Below are positions 17,066 through 26,939 of a DNA stretch of 64,000 nt, one piece after another (position 1 is the first letter of the stretch; each line of letters opens with the position of its first letter). The notes below the pieces were generated by a model, which saw nothing but the letters and a program-made list of their open reading frames with translations, did no database searches and had not been told where the DNA came from. The stretch is from Lichenihabitans psoromatis. GTDB lineage: Bacteria; Pseudomonadota; Alphaproteobacteria; Rhizobiales; Beijerinckiaceae. A program made the position numbers and the translations under genes. The DNA lies in contig NZ_CP036515.1 in assembly GCF_004323635.1 (NCBI RefSeq), positions 2,543,501-2,607,500 of the forward strand, given 5' to 3'.

Positions 17066-17416
17066 TCACGTGCGAGGTCGGTCCTTCTTCACGTCGCGTG
17101 ACAGCGTCGTCGGCCACATCTCCGTCTCGCTGGATCGCGTGTCTTGCGCCTTGCGACCGCGTTTCCCATGCGTCAGGGCCAGACCGCCAAGTCCCAAGCC
17201 ATAGCCGACCTGACAACACACGAAGAGAAGAGCGGCCCAGAACAACACCGTGGCGATCGGAAAATTCTGGGTGACGGCCACGACGCTACCGAGCAACGTG
17301 GCAAGAAGAAGCCCGATTGCGAATTGGATCGCCGGCATAAACACCGCCAAAGCACTGCCGATCAGTACCGCGAGGACGCATACCGCCGCCATGTCACTCT
17401 CCGAGTCTGGCCACAA
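17066..17416 (-). CDS. Small membrane protein at the edge of the EPS island
   Basis: A 116-residue protein with two or three hydrophobic segments (about 9-55 and 57-80) followed by a basic cytoplasmic-type tail (HGKRGRKAQDTRSSE). The start may be the second Met (MAAVCVL, residue 9). I do not recognise the family. Small membrane proteins near rhizobial exo genes include ExoX-type repressors of EPS synthesis, but I see no specific ExoX signature. It lies between the GT4 gene (convergent) and the CNB-flavoprotein gene (33 bp upstream, same strand). Confidence 0.6.
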   Translation of the reverse strand: MWPDSESDMAAVCVLAVLIGSALAVFMPAIQFAIGLLLATLLGSVVAVTQNFPIATVLFWAALLFVCCQVGYGLGLGGLALTHGKRGRKAQDTRSSETEMWPTTLSRDVKKDRPRT

Positions 17417-17448
17417 TCAGACGTTGCGGCACGTTATTCCACAGGACG

Positions 17449-19188
17449 TTAAGGCTCTGGTCTGCTTTCACTGATCGCGAAAGCGCTTTCCTGCGCCATG
17501 GATGTCATCGGGCGATCGGCGAGATAGCGATGGATTGCGGCGACGACCTGCGCGCCCTCGCCAATAGCGCCTCCGACCCGTTTCACCGATCCGGAGCGAA
17601 CGTCGCCAACCGCAAACACGCCAGGGATGCTGGATTGCAACGGGGATGCGCCCGTGTCGGTCGGGTTCTCGCCCGTCAGGATGAACCCGGCCTTGTCGAT
17701 CGTGACATCGCATCCCGCGAGCCAGCCGGTCGCGGGATCGGCGCCAATAAATAGGAAGACGTTGCGGATATCCGCCTCAATTTCGTCGCCGTCCCGCCCC
17801 TCGCGCCACCGCACCCGCTCAAGCCAGGCCTCTGGCTGTCCGGAGAGTCCGATGATCTCGGTTCGGCGCATCAATTCGATGTTGGATGCCGCCTCAATCC
17901 GGTCGATCAGATAACGCGACATGCTGTCGGCGAGGTCGTCGCCGCGGATCATCATCTTGACCAACTTCACGTGGCCAGACAAAAACACGGCCGCCTGACC
18001 GGCCGAATTGCCACCTCCCACGAGAATGACATCCTGCCCGGCGCAGAGCTGCGCTTCGATCGGGGAGGCCCAATACCAGACACCACGCCCCTCGAACGTC
18101 GCGAGGGAGGGGATATCTGGCCGACGGTAGCGCGCGCCGGTGGCCACCACCACCGACCGGGCGCAGACCGGCGCGCCGTCGTCGATCACGAGCGCGAAGG
18201 TCGAACTGGCGTTTCTGCAATCGAGCGACTTGACCGGGCACGGGATCATCATTTCGGCCCCGAACTTCTGGGCTTGAACATAAGCGCGTCCGGTCAAGGC
18301 CTGACCGGAGATGCCGGTCGGAAAGCCGAGATAGTTTTCAATGCGGGCGCTGGCCCCGGCCTGTCCGCCATAGGCGCGCTCGTCGAAGACCAGAACCGAG
18401 AGGCCCTCCGAGGCCGCGTAGACGGCCGTCGCTAAGCCGGCCGGCCCGGCACCGACGATCGCGACATCGTAGATCCGATCTCGCGCGCCGGAGGCGATCA
18501 TGCCAAGCTTGGCCGCAATCGCCTCCTCCGTGGCCTGCCGAATGGCTGTCCCGTCCGCAAAGATGGCGAGCGGAAGATCTTGCGCCGCAGGAGCATAACG
18601 GGCCACGACATCCCCGGCTTCCGGGTCCGCCGAAGGGTCGAGCACGTGATGAGGCAGGCCGTTGCGGGTGAGAAAATTCTGCAGGCGAAGGATGCCGTTC
18701 GATGTCGCTGGGCCGACCAGAACCGGCCCGCCCGCTCCGCTCTGGATGAGATTGACCCGTCTTAGAATGAGGGCCCGCGTGATCCGCTCGCCGAGATCGG
18801 CCTCGCCGATGAGAAGGCGGCGGAGATGATCGGGCGGGATGAGCAGGACAACGACGGCACCAAGGGCGCGCCCATCGACGAGAGCCGGTCGCCCCGACAA
18901 TTGACCGACCTCGGCGAGAAACTGCCCTGGGCCTTCCTCGACGATCGGGACGACATGACCCAGGCCATCGCGTTGCGTGATGGCGACATGGCCCGCCAGA
19001 ATCACGAAGAGGCCGCAACTCGCTTCGCCGGTTTCGAACAGGGTGTCACGATCCTCGTAGTGTCGGATCGTTCCATAAGGCCGGAGCCGATCGATCTCCC
19101 CCTGGGTCAGCGTGGGAAAGATCTGGTCGTAGCGGGGCATCAAGGGCGATGCCCCGGTCGCGCTGGGGAGGACCGTCTCTTGCGCCAT
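17449..19188 (-). CDS. Cyclic-nucleotide-binding domain / thioredoxin-reductase-like flavoprotein
   Basis: A 579-residue fusion. Residues about 25-140 form a cNMP/CRP-type sensor domain (LFETGEASCGLFVILAGHVAIT). Residues about 150-230 look like a thioredoxin-fold linker. From about 240 there is a TrxR-like FAD/NADPH module: FAD site VAIVGAGPAGLATAVY, FAD loop GGQAGASARIENYLGF, NADPH site VILVGGGNSAGQAAVFL, and C-terminal FAVGDVRSG. The redox CxxC of true thioredoxin reductase is replaced by WYWAS, so disulfide transfer is unlikely. Related fusions are annotated as FAD-dependent oxidoreductases. The sensor probably couples a nucleotide or metabolite signal to flavin chemistry. Confidence 0.88.
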   Translation of the reverse strand: MAQETVLPSATGASPLMPRYDQIFPTLTQGEIDRLRPYGTIRHYEDRDTLFETGEASCGLFVILAGHVAITQRDGLGHVVPIVEEGPGQFLAEVGQLSGRPALVDGRALGAVVVLLIPPDHLRRLLIGEADLGERITRALILRRVNLIQSGAGGPVLVGPATSNGILRLQNFLTRNGLPHHVLDPSADPEAGDVVARYAPAAQDLPLAIFADGTAIRQATEEAIAAKLGMIASGARDRIYDVAIVGAGPAGLATAVYAASEGLSVLVFDERAYGGQAGASARIENYLGFPTGISGQALTGRAYVQAQKFGAEMMIPCPVKSLDCRNASSTFALVIDDGAPVCARSVVVATGARYRRPDIPSLATFEGRGVWYWASPIEAQLCAGQDVILVGGGNSAGQAAVFLSGHVKLVKMMIRGDDLADSMSRYLIDRIEAASNIELMRRTEIIGLSGQPEAWLERVRWREGRDGDEIEADIRNVFLFIGADPATGWLAGCDVTIDKAGFILTGENPTDTGASPLQSSIPGVFAVGDVRSGSVKRVGGAIGEGAQVVAAIHRYLADRPMTSMAQESAFAISESRPEP

Positions 19189-19276
19189 ATCGATGGTCCG
19201 ATCTGATCCGGTAGACCGCGTCGATAGATCGCGATCTTCCCCGGATTGTCAAACCACCTCGACGACGCGAGGCGCG

Positions 19277-20284
19277 TCAGGCGTAAGCCATCTGCCGATT
19301 GAACGCTGCCTGCATTTCGCCGAGCAGCTCATACGACCGAAGACGGGCGCCATGATCGAAGATCGCGGAGGCGACGAGCAATTCATCAGCGCCAGTGTTT
19401 TCGATCAGACGGTCGAGCCCGCGTCGCACCGTCTCGGGTGAACCGACGAACGAACAACCGAGCATGTTGGAGGCCTGAGCCTTTTCGGCCGGGTTCCAAT
19501 AGGTGTCGATGTCGTCGATCGGCGGCTGCAGCAGCCCGCGCGTGCCGCGGAACATGTTGGTAAAAGCTTGCTGCATGGACGTGAAGAGGCGGCGCGCCTC
19601 GGCGTCGGTCTCGGCCACAACGACATTGACGCCGACCATGGCATGGGGGCGCTCGAGTTGATCGGACGGCTGGAACTTGGCCCGGTACATCGCGAGCGCT
19701 TGGATCAAGGCATCCGGCGCGAAATGCGACGCAAACGCGTAGGGGAGGCCCAACATGCCGGCCAGTTGAGCGCCAAACAAGCTCGAGCCCAGGATCCAGA
19801 GCGGAACGTTCAGGTCCGTTCCCGGAACGGCCTGGATTGTCTGCCCGGGCTGGAGGGGGCCGAACAGGGCTTGCAGCTCCAGCACGTCCTGCGGAAAATT
19901 ATCCGCCACCGAAGGATCACGACGCAACGCCCGCAGCGTGCGTTGGTCTGTGCCGGGTGCGCGCCCGAGCCCGAGGTCGATACGACCGGGATAGAGCGAG
20001 GCCAGCGTGCCAAATTGTTCGGCGATCACGAGTGGCGCGTGGTTCGGGAGCATGATGCCGCCCGATCCGACCCGGATCGTGCGTGTTCCACCTGCGATAT
20101 AACCGACGACGACAGCGGTCGCGGCGCTGGCGATACCCACCATATTGTGGTGTTCGGCCACCCAGTAGCGGTTATAGCCCCAACCTTCCGCATGTTGGGC
20201 TAGGTCGAGCGTGCGACGCAGCGCGTCCCCTGGCGTGCACCCTTGCGGGACGGGCGCCAGGTCGAGCACGGAAAATGCAGGCAT
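19277..20284 (-). CDS. Luciferase-like (LLM class) flavin-dependent oxidoreductase
   Basis: A soluble FMN-dependent monooxygenase-like protein with a TIM-barrel bacterial luciferase fold, about 335 residues. The start is [15 protein letters not shown] with GGAG upstream (ATG 20284); an upstream in-frame Met at 20356 lacks support. Typical MsnO8/LLM motifs: [43 protein letters not shown], and [15 protein letters not shown]. The substrate is unknown. It is followed on the same strand by the BASS transporter gene and may be unrelated to it. Confidence 0.9.
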   Translation of the reverse strand: MPAFSVLDLAPVPQGCTPGDALRRTLDLAQHAEGWGYNRYWVAEHHNMVGIASAATAVVVGYIAGGTRTIRVGSGGIMLPNHAPLVIAEQFGTLASLYPGRIDLGLGRAPGTDQRTLRALRRDPSVADNFPQDVLELQALFGPLQPGQTIQAVPGTDLNVPLWILGSSLFGAQLAGMLGLPYAFASHFAPDALIQALAMYRAKFQPSDQLERPHAMVGVNVVVAETDAEARRLFTSMQQAFTNMFRGTRGLLQPPIDDIDTYWNPAEKAQASNMLGCSFVGSPETVRRGLDRLIENTGADELLVASAIFDHGARLRSYELLGEMQAAFNRQMAYA

Positions 20285-20401
20285 CGTGAACTCCGAAGGA
20301 GGCGCGATCGACGCGCGTGTGACCCCTGACATCGGCATCGGAAGCCTTTGACACAAGAGCGTATGGGCTGGAAACGCCGCGTTGGGTCACGCCATGGCCG
20401 G

Positions 20402-21397
20402 TCAGGCGATGCGTTCAATCGGTGTCGCGTCCGGCTTGAAAGGCGGTCGACCGGCCCAAACACCCGCCAACAACGAGCCGGACAGATTGTGCCACACCGA
20501 AAAGATGGCGCCCGGCAACGCCGCGAGAGGCGAGAAATATTTGATGCCGAGCGTTGCCGCCAGACCCGAATTCTGCATGCCGACTTCGAGCGCCAACGTT
20601 CGGCAGACGCTCTCGTTGAACCCGAGCAGACGCCCGCCCCAGTAGCCGCCAAGCAGCCCGACGCCATTGTGCAGGATGACGCCGACCATCACGAGGGGGC
20701 CGACCGCCGCGATACTGGGCTGAGCGCCGCCGACGACCGCGCCGATGATCAGCAGGATCGCCGCGATGGACACGAGCGGCAGCAGGGGCTCGACCCGGCG
20801 CACAAGCCTCGATGCGAGGTGATTGACCACAAGCCCGAGCGCAACCGGCAGAGCCACGATCTCGACGATGCTGCCGAGAAGCCCCACCGTATCGACCGCG
20901 ATATCGGCCGAGACATAAAGGCGGGTCAGCAGCGGCGTCGCCACGATGCCCACGAGCGTCGAGAAGGCACTGATGGTCACGGAGAGCGCCACGTCGCCGC
21001 CCGATAAATACACCATGACGGTCGAAGCCGTGCCGCTCGCCACGCTGCCGACCAGGATCATACCGGTCGTGATCTCTGGCGGCATATCGAGCGCATGGGC
21101 GATCAGATAGGCTGCGAGCGGCATGATGAGATAATGCAGGCCGAGACCCGCGATTACCGGGCCTGGCTGCACGAAGACGCGTTTGAAATCAGCGATCCTC
21201 AGCGACACACCCATCGCGAACATGATGAGACCGAGAAGCAGCGCCACATAGGGCGACACGGGGCGGAACGTGGTTGGCGACAAATAGGCCGCCACCGCCA
21301 CGAGGACGGTCCAAAGCGGAAACAAGCGGATTACGATCGCCAAGGCACATGTCCGAACTGCAGTAAGGAAAGGCCGCGCGACCCGAAACCCGCGCAA
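20402..21397 (-). CDS. Bile acid:sodium symporter (BASS) family transporter
   Basis: A 331-residue membrane protein with about nine or ten hydrophobic helices. BASS signatures include the helix 1-2 region ([16 protein letters not shown]), the [24 protein letters not shown] segment of the crossover/sodium site and [13 protein letters not shown]. In bacteria such proteins carry organic anions such as pantoate or other carboxylates (PanS-like); bile acid is not implied. The start at 21397 leaves a basic N-terminus; a later start is possible. Orientation matches the neighbouring acyl-CoA dehydrogenase, 32 bp away. Confidence 0.87.
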   Translation of the reverse strand: MRGFRVARPFLTAVRTCALAIVIRLFPLWTVLVAVAAYLSPTTFRPVSPYVALLLGLIMFAMGVSLRIADFKRVFVQPGPVIAGLGLHYLIMPLAAYLIAHALDMPPEITTGMILVGSVASGTASTVMVYLSGGDVALSVTISAFSTLVGIVATPLLTRLYVSADIAVDTVGLLGSIVEIVALPVALGLVVNHLASRLVRRVEPLLPLVSIAAILLIIGAVVGGAQPSIAAVGPLVMVGVILHNGVGLLGGYWGGRLLGFNESVCRTLALEVGMQNSGLAATLGIKYFSPLAALPGAIFSVWHNLSGSLLAGVWAGRPPFKPDATPIERIA

Positions 21398-21428
21398 GCG
21401 GGGAGGGGACGGCGCAGCCCGAAACGTG

Positions 21429-22640
21429 TCAGCCGAAGGCTTGAATGCCGGTCTGCGCCCGTCCGAGGATCAGCGCATGGACATCATGCGTTCCCTCGTA
21501 GGTGTTGACGGTTTCAAGGTTCTGGGCATGGCGAATGACGTGGTATTCGCCGACGATGCCGTTGCCGCCATGCATGTCCCGCGCCATTCGGGCGATATCG
21601 AGCGCCTTCCCGCAATTGTTGCGCTTGATCAGGCTGATCATTTCGGGCGCCATCTGGCCGGCGTCGAACAATTGGCCGACGCGCAAAGCCGCCTGCAAGC
21701 CAAGCGCGATCTCGGTCTGCATGTCGGCGAGTTTCTTCTGCACGAGTTGGGTGGCGGCCAGCGGCCGACCGAATTGTTTGCGGTCGAGCGTATAGCTGCG
21801 CGCGCGGTGCCAGCAATCCTCGGCCGCTCCCATCACGCCCCAGGCGATTCCATAGCGGGCGCGATTGAGGCAGCCGAACGGCCCCTTGAGGCCCGCCACG
21901 TTCGGCAGCAGGCTGGTTTCGGGGACTTCGACGCCCTCCATCACGATCTCGCCCGTGATCGAGGCGCGGAGCGACAGCTTCCCCTCGATCTTCGGCGCCG
22001 ACAGACCTTTGGCGCCCTTGTCGAGGATGAAGCCGCGGATCGCGCCCTCGTGGGCGTCCGACTTTGCCCAGACCACGAACACATCCGCGATCGGCGCGTT
22101 GGAGATCCAGGTTTTGGCGCCGGTGATGCGATAGCCGCCGTCGATCTTCTCGGCGCGTGTCCGCATGCCGGACGGGTCGGAGCCTGCCTCCGGCTCGGTC
22201 AGGCCGAAACATCCCACCCATTCGCCGCTGGCAAGCTTCGGCAGGTAGCGCTGGCGCTGCGCCTCGTCGCCATAGGCATGGATCGGGTACATCACCAACG
22301 AGGATTGCACGCTCATCATCGAGCGGTAGCCCGAATCGACCCGTTCGACCTCGCGCGCCACCAGCCCATAGGCCACATAGGATGCGGCCGCCCCGCCATA
22401 TTGCTCCGGCAGCGTCACGCCGAGCAGGCCGAGCGAGCCCATCTCCTCGAAGATCGCCCGATCGGTCTTTTCATGAGCGTAAGCGTCGACGATGCGCGGC
22501 TGCAGCTTCTCCTGAGCAAAAGCCCGTGCCGTGTCACCGATCATCCGTTCGTCCTCGCTCAATTGCTCGGCAAGGCGGAACGGATCATCCCACTGGAATT
22601 GCGCGGCAGAGCGATGCAGAGCGGCGGGCATCTCGGTCAT
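21429..22640 (-). CDS. gcdH: Glutaryl-CoA dehydrogenase
   Basis: An FAD-dependent acyl-CoA dehydrogenase that oxidises and decarboxylates glutaryl-CoA to crotonyl-CoA in lysine, tryptophan and aromatic breakdown. 403 residues, the usual length. N-terminal helical domain, then beta domain with [20 protein letters not shown] and [15 protein letters not shown], then C-terminal helices with [12 protein letters not shown] and the catalytic base Glu382 in [10 protein letters not shown]. The [15 protein letters not shown] block is specific to the GcdH branch. No CoA-transferase or regulator gene lies nearby. Confidence 0.92.
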   Translation of the reverse strand: MTEMPAALHRSAAQFQWDDPFRLAEQLSEDERMIGDTARAFAQEKLQPRIVDAYAHEKTDRAIFEEMGSLGLLGVTLPEQYGGAAASYVAYGLVAREVERVDSGYRSMMSVQSSLVMYPIHAYGDEAQRQRYLPKLASGEWVGCFGLTEPEAGSDPSGMRTRAEKIDGGYRITGAKTWISNAPIADVFVVWAKSDAHEGAIRGFILDKGAKGLSAPKIEGKLSLRASITGEIVMEGVEVPETSLLPNVAGLKGPFGCLNRARYGIAWGVMGAAEDCWHRARSYTLDRKQFGRPLAATQLVQKKLADMQTEIALGLQAALRVGQLFDAGQMAPEMISLIKRNNCGKALDIARMARDMHGGNGIVGEYHVIRHAQNLETVNTYEGTHDVHALILGRAQTGIQAFG

Positions 22641-22732
22641 AGACAGGTCTCGCGAGGGGTGAACTGACGGGAGGCATTGCTTCCATTTAATCCGAAACCG
22701 CGGCTGCAGAAAGAGCCGTCGGCCTGCACGCG

Positions 22733-24016
22733 TTACGGAGCGCGGGAACCACCGGCCGCGAGCCAGGCGAGAGCTCCACGGGCCGCAGCCGCCCCGGTCG
22801 CGAAATTTACCTGGAGCAGGTAGCCACCGGTCGGGGCTTCCCAGTCCAGCATTTCACCAGCCGCGAAGACGCCCGGATGCGTCCTCAGCATATAATCGGG
22901 GCCGATTGCATCGAAGCGGATGCCGCCCGCGCTGGAGATGGCGCGCGCCATCGGAGCCGTCCCGGTCAAGCGCACCGGCACGGCATTGACCAAGGCCGCC
23001 AGCCGTTCGGGACTCATGTCGGCCAAAGGCTCCGTGTGGCCCGTCGCCGCAGCAACGTGATGTGCTTCCTGCACCAGGCCGATCGCCGCTGGCGAGAGCT
23101 TCAGGGATTTGCGGAGATAGGTCGAAAAGGATTGCTTCGAGGGACGATGCCCGAGGCGGCGCGCCAGCGTCGGGGTGTCGATGTCCGGCCGCAGCGCCAC
23201 CAGCAGGGTCGTGCCTCCCTGCGCCTGGATAGCATCCCGGAGGGGAGCCGACAGCGCATAAACCGCGCCGCCTTCCAGCCCCGCCCTCGTCACCATGGCG
23301 TCTCCCCGCACTGTCTGGCCCGCGCCGGTCAAAGCGACGTTCTTGAGTGGATGCCCCTCGAATCGTTCGCGAAACATCACTGACCAATCGACCGTCATGC
23401 CGCAATTTGCCGGGCGCAACGGCGCGACATCGACGCCAGCCTGTCGCAACGGCGCGACCCACGCGCCATCCGAGCCGAGTTGCGGCCACGTCGCGCCGCC
23501 GAGCGCCAGAAGAGTCGCGTCGGCATGAGCGACCACAGCGGCGCCGTCCGGCCCCTCGAACAGCAGGCCGCCATCCGTGGTCCAACCGGTCCAGCGGTGA
23601 CGCGGCTTGAACGTCACGCCGCGTTGATCGAGACGCCGCAACCAGGCGCGGAGAAGCGGCGATGTCTTGAAGCTCGCGGGAAACACCCGACCGCTCGACC
23701 CGATGAAGGTGGCTTGGCCGAGCGCCGCGCTCCAGGCTCGAAGCGTATCCGGCCCGAAGGCGTCGAGAGCAGGGCGCAAGACGGCTGCGGCCGAGCCGTA
23801 ACGCGGGACAAAGGCCTCGAGTGGCTCGCTATGCGTGAGGTTCAGGCCGCCACGGCCGGCAAGCAGGAACTTGCGGCCGACCGACGGCATGCGATCGTAG
23901 ACCGTCACGTTGGCACCGGCCTCGGCAGCGACCTCGGCCGCCATCAGGCCGGCCGGCCCAGCTCCGATGATCGCCAGCGTCGGGGCGGCCCGGCTCGCAT
24001 GGGGCGACGAGATCAT
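22733..24016 (-). CDS. TIGR03862-type (HI0933/BaiN-like) flavoprotein
   Basis: A 427-residue NAD(P)/FAD-dependent oxidoreductase. N-terminal FAD-binding motif [21 protein letters not shown]; characteristic [18 protein letters not shown]; an inserted central domain; C-terminal second FAD segment [21 protein letters not shown]. The family is widespread and poorly defined; some relatives reduce unsaturated steroids or act on tRNA-linked redox steps. It is probably cytoplasmic. The upstream region (about 120 bp) is shared with a plus-strand small gene. Confidence 0.88.
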   Translation of the reverse strand: MISSPHASRAAPTLAIIGAGPAGLMAAEVAAEAGANVTVYDRMPSVGRKFLLAGRGGLNLTHSEPLEAFVPRYGSAAAVLRPALDAFGPDTLRAWSAALGQATFIGSSGRVFPASFKTSPLLRAWLRRLDQRGVTFKPRHRWTGWTTDGGLLFEGPDGAAVVAHADATLLALGGATWPQLGSDGAWVAPLRQAGVDVAPLRPANCGMTVDWSVMFRERFEGHPLKNVALTGAGQTVRGDAMVTRAGLEGGAVYALSAPLRDAIQAQGGTTLLVALRPDIDTPTLARRLGHRPSKQSFSTYLRKSLKLSPAAIGLVQEAHHVAAATGHTEPLADMSPERLAALVNAVPVRLTGTAPMARAISSAGGIRFDAIGPDYMLRTHPGVFAAGEMLDWEAPTGGYLLQVNFATGAAAARGALAWLAAGGSRAP

Positions 24017-24211
24017 GCCGGCATCCGGTCACGGCGAGGTTGTCGCTTGATCGGAGAAGTGAGGAAAGTCCGCATCGAGGTCTTGGTTTCCGTTTGATCT
24101 TCTGTCGATCCACCTTACAGCAGAGATCATGCAGATCGCGTGAGCCGCGTCGATGGCATGACCGATCGAACCGACAGCTCGTCGCTCCAGGGTGAATTGG
24201 AATGGGACCGA

Positions 24212-24388
24212 ATGGCGATCAAGTTCGAAGATAAGTCCGCACCGGACGCCAAAAGCGCCAAGAAACCGGTCGCGGCTCCGGCGACGCCGCGCGAACCTTC
24301 CGGTGATGGCGCGCCCGAAGGCGATCTCGGCTTCGGCGAGTTCGGCACAAGCACGGCGAAGGGCAAGACCAAGCGACGGGGGCGATAG
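24212..24388 (+). CDS. Small basic-tailed hypothetical protein
   Basis: A 58-residue protein starting MAIKFEDKSAPDAKSAKK: low-complexity, rich in Ala, Pro, Lys and Gly, ending in a strongly basic TAKGKTKRRGR tail. GGGA lies 4 bases upstream of the ATG; in-frame starts at 24140 and 24158 would give up to 82 residues. It ends 31 bp before the MFS start. I know of no function; the composition suggests a disordered, possibly nucleic-acid-binding peptide. Confidence is moderate because it relies on composition and a fair SD only. Confidence 0.5.
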   Translation: MAIKFEDKSAPDAKSAKKPVAAPATPREPSGDGAPEGDLGFGEFGTSTAKGKTKRRGR

Positions 24389-24419
24389 CGCTGCGCTCCG
24401 GTTCGGTGAGGGATCGCCC

Positions 24420-25667
24420 GTGACGGTTCCAGATCTCGAGATCGAAGCGCCCGCCCTGCTGCGCCGCCCGTCTTTCGTGCGGTATTGGTCCGCACGGGTG
24501 AGTTCGACGGTCGCGTTTCAGATGACCGCGGTCGTGGTCGGCTGGCAGGTCTATAGTCTCACCGGTAGCACGGTCGAACTCGGGCTTGTGGGCCTGATGC
24601 AATTTCTGCCGATGCTGCTGCTGACGATCCCGGCCGGCCATGTCGCCGATCGCTACGACAGACGGATCGTGGTCCGGATCTGCCAGATGGTCGAAGGCTG
24701 TGCGACGGCCTTGCTTGCCGTCGGCAGCTACGAGGGCTGGCTCAGCGTTCATGTAATTTTCGCCGCCGTCGCGGTGCTCGGGGCATGCCGGACGTTCGAG
24801 AGCCCGACGGTCTCGGCGCTTCTGCCCGGCGTCGTCCCGTTGGCGCTGCTGCCCTCCGCCTTGGCGCTCTCCGCCTCCGCGACGCAAACCGCGACCATCA
24901 TCGGCCCGGCGCTCGGCGGCTTTCTCTACGTGCTCGGTTCGGCCTCCGCCTATGGGACCGTGGCGGTCTTGTTCTTCGTGTCGAGTGTTCTGGTCGGTGG
25001 CATCGCCATGGCGCGAGTAACGCCCCGCCGGGAACCCGTCACAATCGAATCACTCCTGTCCGGTTTCGTCTACATCCGCGATCATCCGATCGTGTTGGGC
25101 GCCATTTCGCTCGACCTCTTCGCCGTGCTGCTGGGCGGTGCCACGGCGCTGTTGCCGGTCTATGCGCGCGACATCCTCCATACGTCGCCCATCGGGCTCG
25201 GCCTGTTACGGGGCGCGCCGGCGGTCGGCGCTCTGACGACCTCGATCCTCCTCGCGCGCCATCCGCTTCGTCGACATGTGGGTTTGACCATGTTCGCGGC
25301 CGTCGTGGTGTTCGGCCTCGCCACCATCGTGTTCGGTTTGTCGACCTCGTTTCCGCTGTCGCTCGCGGCGCTCGTCCTGCTCGGTGCTTCGGACGTGGTC
25401 AGCGTCGTGATCCGGGGAACGCTTGTCCAATTGGAGACGCCCGATGCGATGCGCGGCCGGGTGAGCGCCGTCAATTCGATGTTTATCGGCACGTCCAACC
25501 AGCTCGGCGAGTTCGAGTCCGGGATGACGGCGGCGCTGTTGGGCACCGTCCCGGCCGTCGTGGTCGGCGGTCTCGGCACCATCATGGTGGCGGTGCTCTG
25601 GTCCCGGCTGTTTCCCTCCCTGCGCACGGTGCAGCGTCTCGACGGCGACCGCAGCTCAGCGCCGTGA
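24420..25667 (+). CDS. MFS transporter (EntS-like exporter family)
   Basis: A 415-residue major facilitator with about 12 membrane helices. Start GTG 24420 has GAGGGA 6 bases upstream, giving MTVPDLEIEAPALLRRPSFVRYW. Signatures: AGHVADRYDRRIVVRICQ (loop 2-3 motif A), ALLPGVVPLALLPSALALSASATQTATIIGPALGG (helix 5), and RGTLVQLETPDAMRGRVSAVNSMF near helix 10. This architecture is shared with EntS-type exporters of siderophores and other small molecules; the substrate is unknown. An in-frame extension upstream to 24192 overlaps the small basic protein in another frame and is rejected. Confidence 0.88.
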   Translation: MTVPDLEIEAPALLRRPSFVRYWSARVSSTVAFQMTAVVVGWQVYSLTGSTVELGLVGLMQFLPMLLLTIPAGHVADRYDRRIVVRICQMVEGCATALLAVGSYEGWLSVHVIFAAVAVLGACRTFESPTVSALLPGVVPLALLPSALALSASATQTATIIGPALGGFLYVLGSASAYGTVAVLFFVSSVLVGGIAMARVTPRREPVTIESLLSGFVYIRDHPIVLGAISLDLFAVLLGGATALLPVYARDILHTSPIGLGLLRGAPAVGALTTSILLARHPLRRHVGLTMFAAVVVFGLATIVFGLSTSFPLSLAALVLLGASDVVSVVIRGTLVQLETPDAMRGRVSAVNSMFIGTSNQLGEFESGMTAALLGTVPAVVVGGLGTIMVAVLWSRLFPSLRTVQRLDGDRSSAP

Positions 25668-25744
25668 TGATGGCACGGGTGGCCCGCTCTGCTTGGCCTC
25701 ATCTGGTGCGCGTGCTAGATGCGAGGCCCAATCAGGAGTTCGAA

Positions 25745-26029
25745 ATGTCTCAGAAAAGCGGCCGCTTCATCGACGATTTCGCCCGTCTCGTGACCGACGC
25801 GGCCGGTGTGGCGCAGGGGGTTCGGCGCGAGGCCGAAACCGTCGTCAAGACCCAGACGGAGCGTCTTCTCTCGACCATGAACGTCGTGACGCGCGAGGAA
25901 TTCGAAGCCGTGCGCGAGATGGCTTCCCTGGCCCGCGACGAGAACGACGCCTTGAAGCGGCGGATCGCGGCTCTCGAAGCGCGTCTCGACGACATCAGGC
26001 CGCCGGTCGACGGTACCATCATGGCTTGA
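25745..26029 (+). CDS. UbiK-family accessory factor (BMFP/DUF526)
   Basis: A 94-residue soluble protein related to UbiK (YqiC), which assists aerobic ubiquinone biosynthesis by binding the Ubi enzyme complex, and to Brucella BMFP membrane-fusogenic protein. It has an amphipathic N-terminal helix (FIDDFARLVTDAAGVAQGVRREAE) and a C-terminal coiled coil (DENDALKRRIAALEARL), with the conserved VVTREEFEAVREMA between them. AGGAG lies 7 bases before the ATG. It is 77 bp downstream of the MFS gene. Confidence 0.87.
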   Translation: MSQKSGRFIDDFARLVTDAAGVAQGVRREAETVVKTQTERLLSTMNVVTREEFEAVREMASLARDENDALKRRIAALEARLDDIRPPVDGTIMA

Positions 26030-26110
26030 GCCCTTTAGGCTCCAGCGGGCTGAGCCTTATGATTGAAGCGGGATGAGCTTAACGGCTCACGTTGGCTAAG
26101 CCTTCATTGG
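26027..26110. repeat. Imperfect tandem repeat / hairpins between convergent genes
   Basis: Two roughly 40-bp units (26027-26070 and 26074-26110) share the order TGAGC, a T/A-rich gap, GGCTC, GGCT-AGCCTT and ATTG. Each can fold into small stems such as GAGCC/GGCTC. They lie between the end of the UbiK gene and the convergent VOC gene and probably act as terminators in both directions. Confidence 0.35.
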
Positions 26111-26134
26111 CCCAATCCCTCGTGACCTCAGCCC

Positions 26135-26677
26135 TCAGGTGAGGGGCGGCTCACGCAGGAGACTGCGGAGATCGAGCGCCGCCGTCACCATGGCGATCTG
26201 GCCATCTGCATCGCGCGGCCATTCCTTGCGCGGGCGGTCCCAATACAGTTCGACGCCATTTTGATCGGGGTCGTTCAAATAGAGCGCTTCGGAGACGCCA
26301 TGGTCGCTTGCTCCGTCTAATGGCACCTTGTTGTCGATCAAGCGACGGAGCGCATCCGCGAGCTCGGCGCGCGTCGGATACAGGATCGCAAGATGGAAGA
26401 GCCCTGTGCTGCCGCGCGGTGGAGGCGATCCGCCTTTGCTCTCCCAGGTGTTGAGGCCGATTTGGTGATGGTAGCCGCCGCCGGCGATGAAGGCCGCCTG
26501 CGACCCGAACCGCTGCATGAGTTCGAACCCGAGGACGCCACAGTAGAAGGCGAGCGACCGATCGAGATCAGCGACCTTCAGATGGACATGTCCGATTCGG
26601 ACGCCGGCCGAGATCGGTCGTGGCGTGAGTGGCGTTGCCGCAGTCGTCGTCGTGGTGGGCCTGTCGCCTAAACTCAT
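26135..26677 (-). CDS. VOC family (glyoxalase/dioxygenase fold) protein
   Basis: A 180-residue protein of the vicinal oxygen chelate superfamily, resembling CatE-type catechol-2,3-dioxygenase-like proteins. The Thr-rich N-terminus is followed by IGHVHLKVADLDRSLAFYCGVLGFEL. Metal-ligand candidates are the His in GHVHL, the His in FHLAILYP and the Glu in GVELYWDRP. One VOC module pair appears compressed into a single chain. The start MSLGDRP at 26677 is chosen because the longer upstream frame is Arg-rich and unlike the family. Enzymatic activity is not established. Confidence 0.82.
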   Translation of the reverse strand: MSLGDRPTTTTTAATPLTPRPISAGVRIGHVHLKVADLDRSLAFYCGVLGFELMQRFGSQAAFIAGGGYHHQIGLNTWESKGGSPPPRGSTGLFHLAILYPTRAELADALRRLIDNKVPLDGASDHGVSEALYLNDPDQNGVELYWDRPRKEWPRDADGQIAMVTAALDLRSLLREPPLT

Positions 26678-26939
26678 CTCTTCATCCAAACACCATGTCG
26701 ACGCCCAATTGACGTCTTGAGGAAGCCTTAAAGTTTCTTGGCGACCCCGTCGATTAATTTTGCCTGATGCTTTTGCGACACGGCTCACAAGAGACTGTCG
26801 TCCGCGAGGTTCATGCGCTTGCCAATTCCCGGTCACTCGACCTTAAACATGGCTGCGGGTGCGCCCCCTCAGTGTCGTGAGTCTCAGTGATCGTGAATTC
26901 CAGCTCAGCTTTTCCGATCCGGACATCGAGCGCGCTCGG

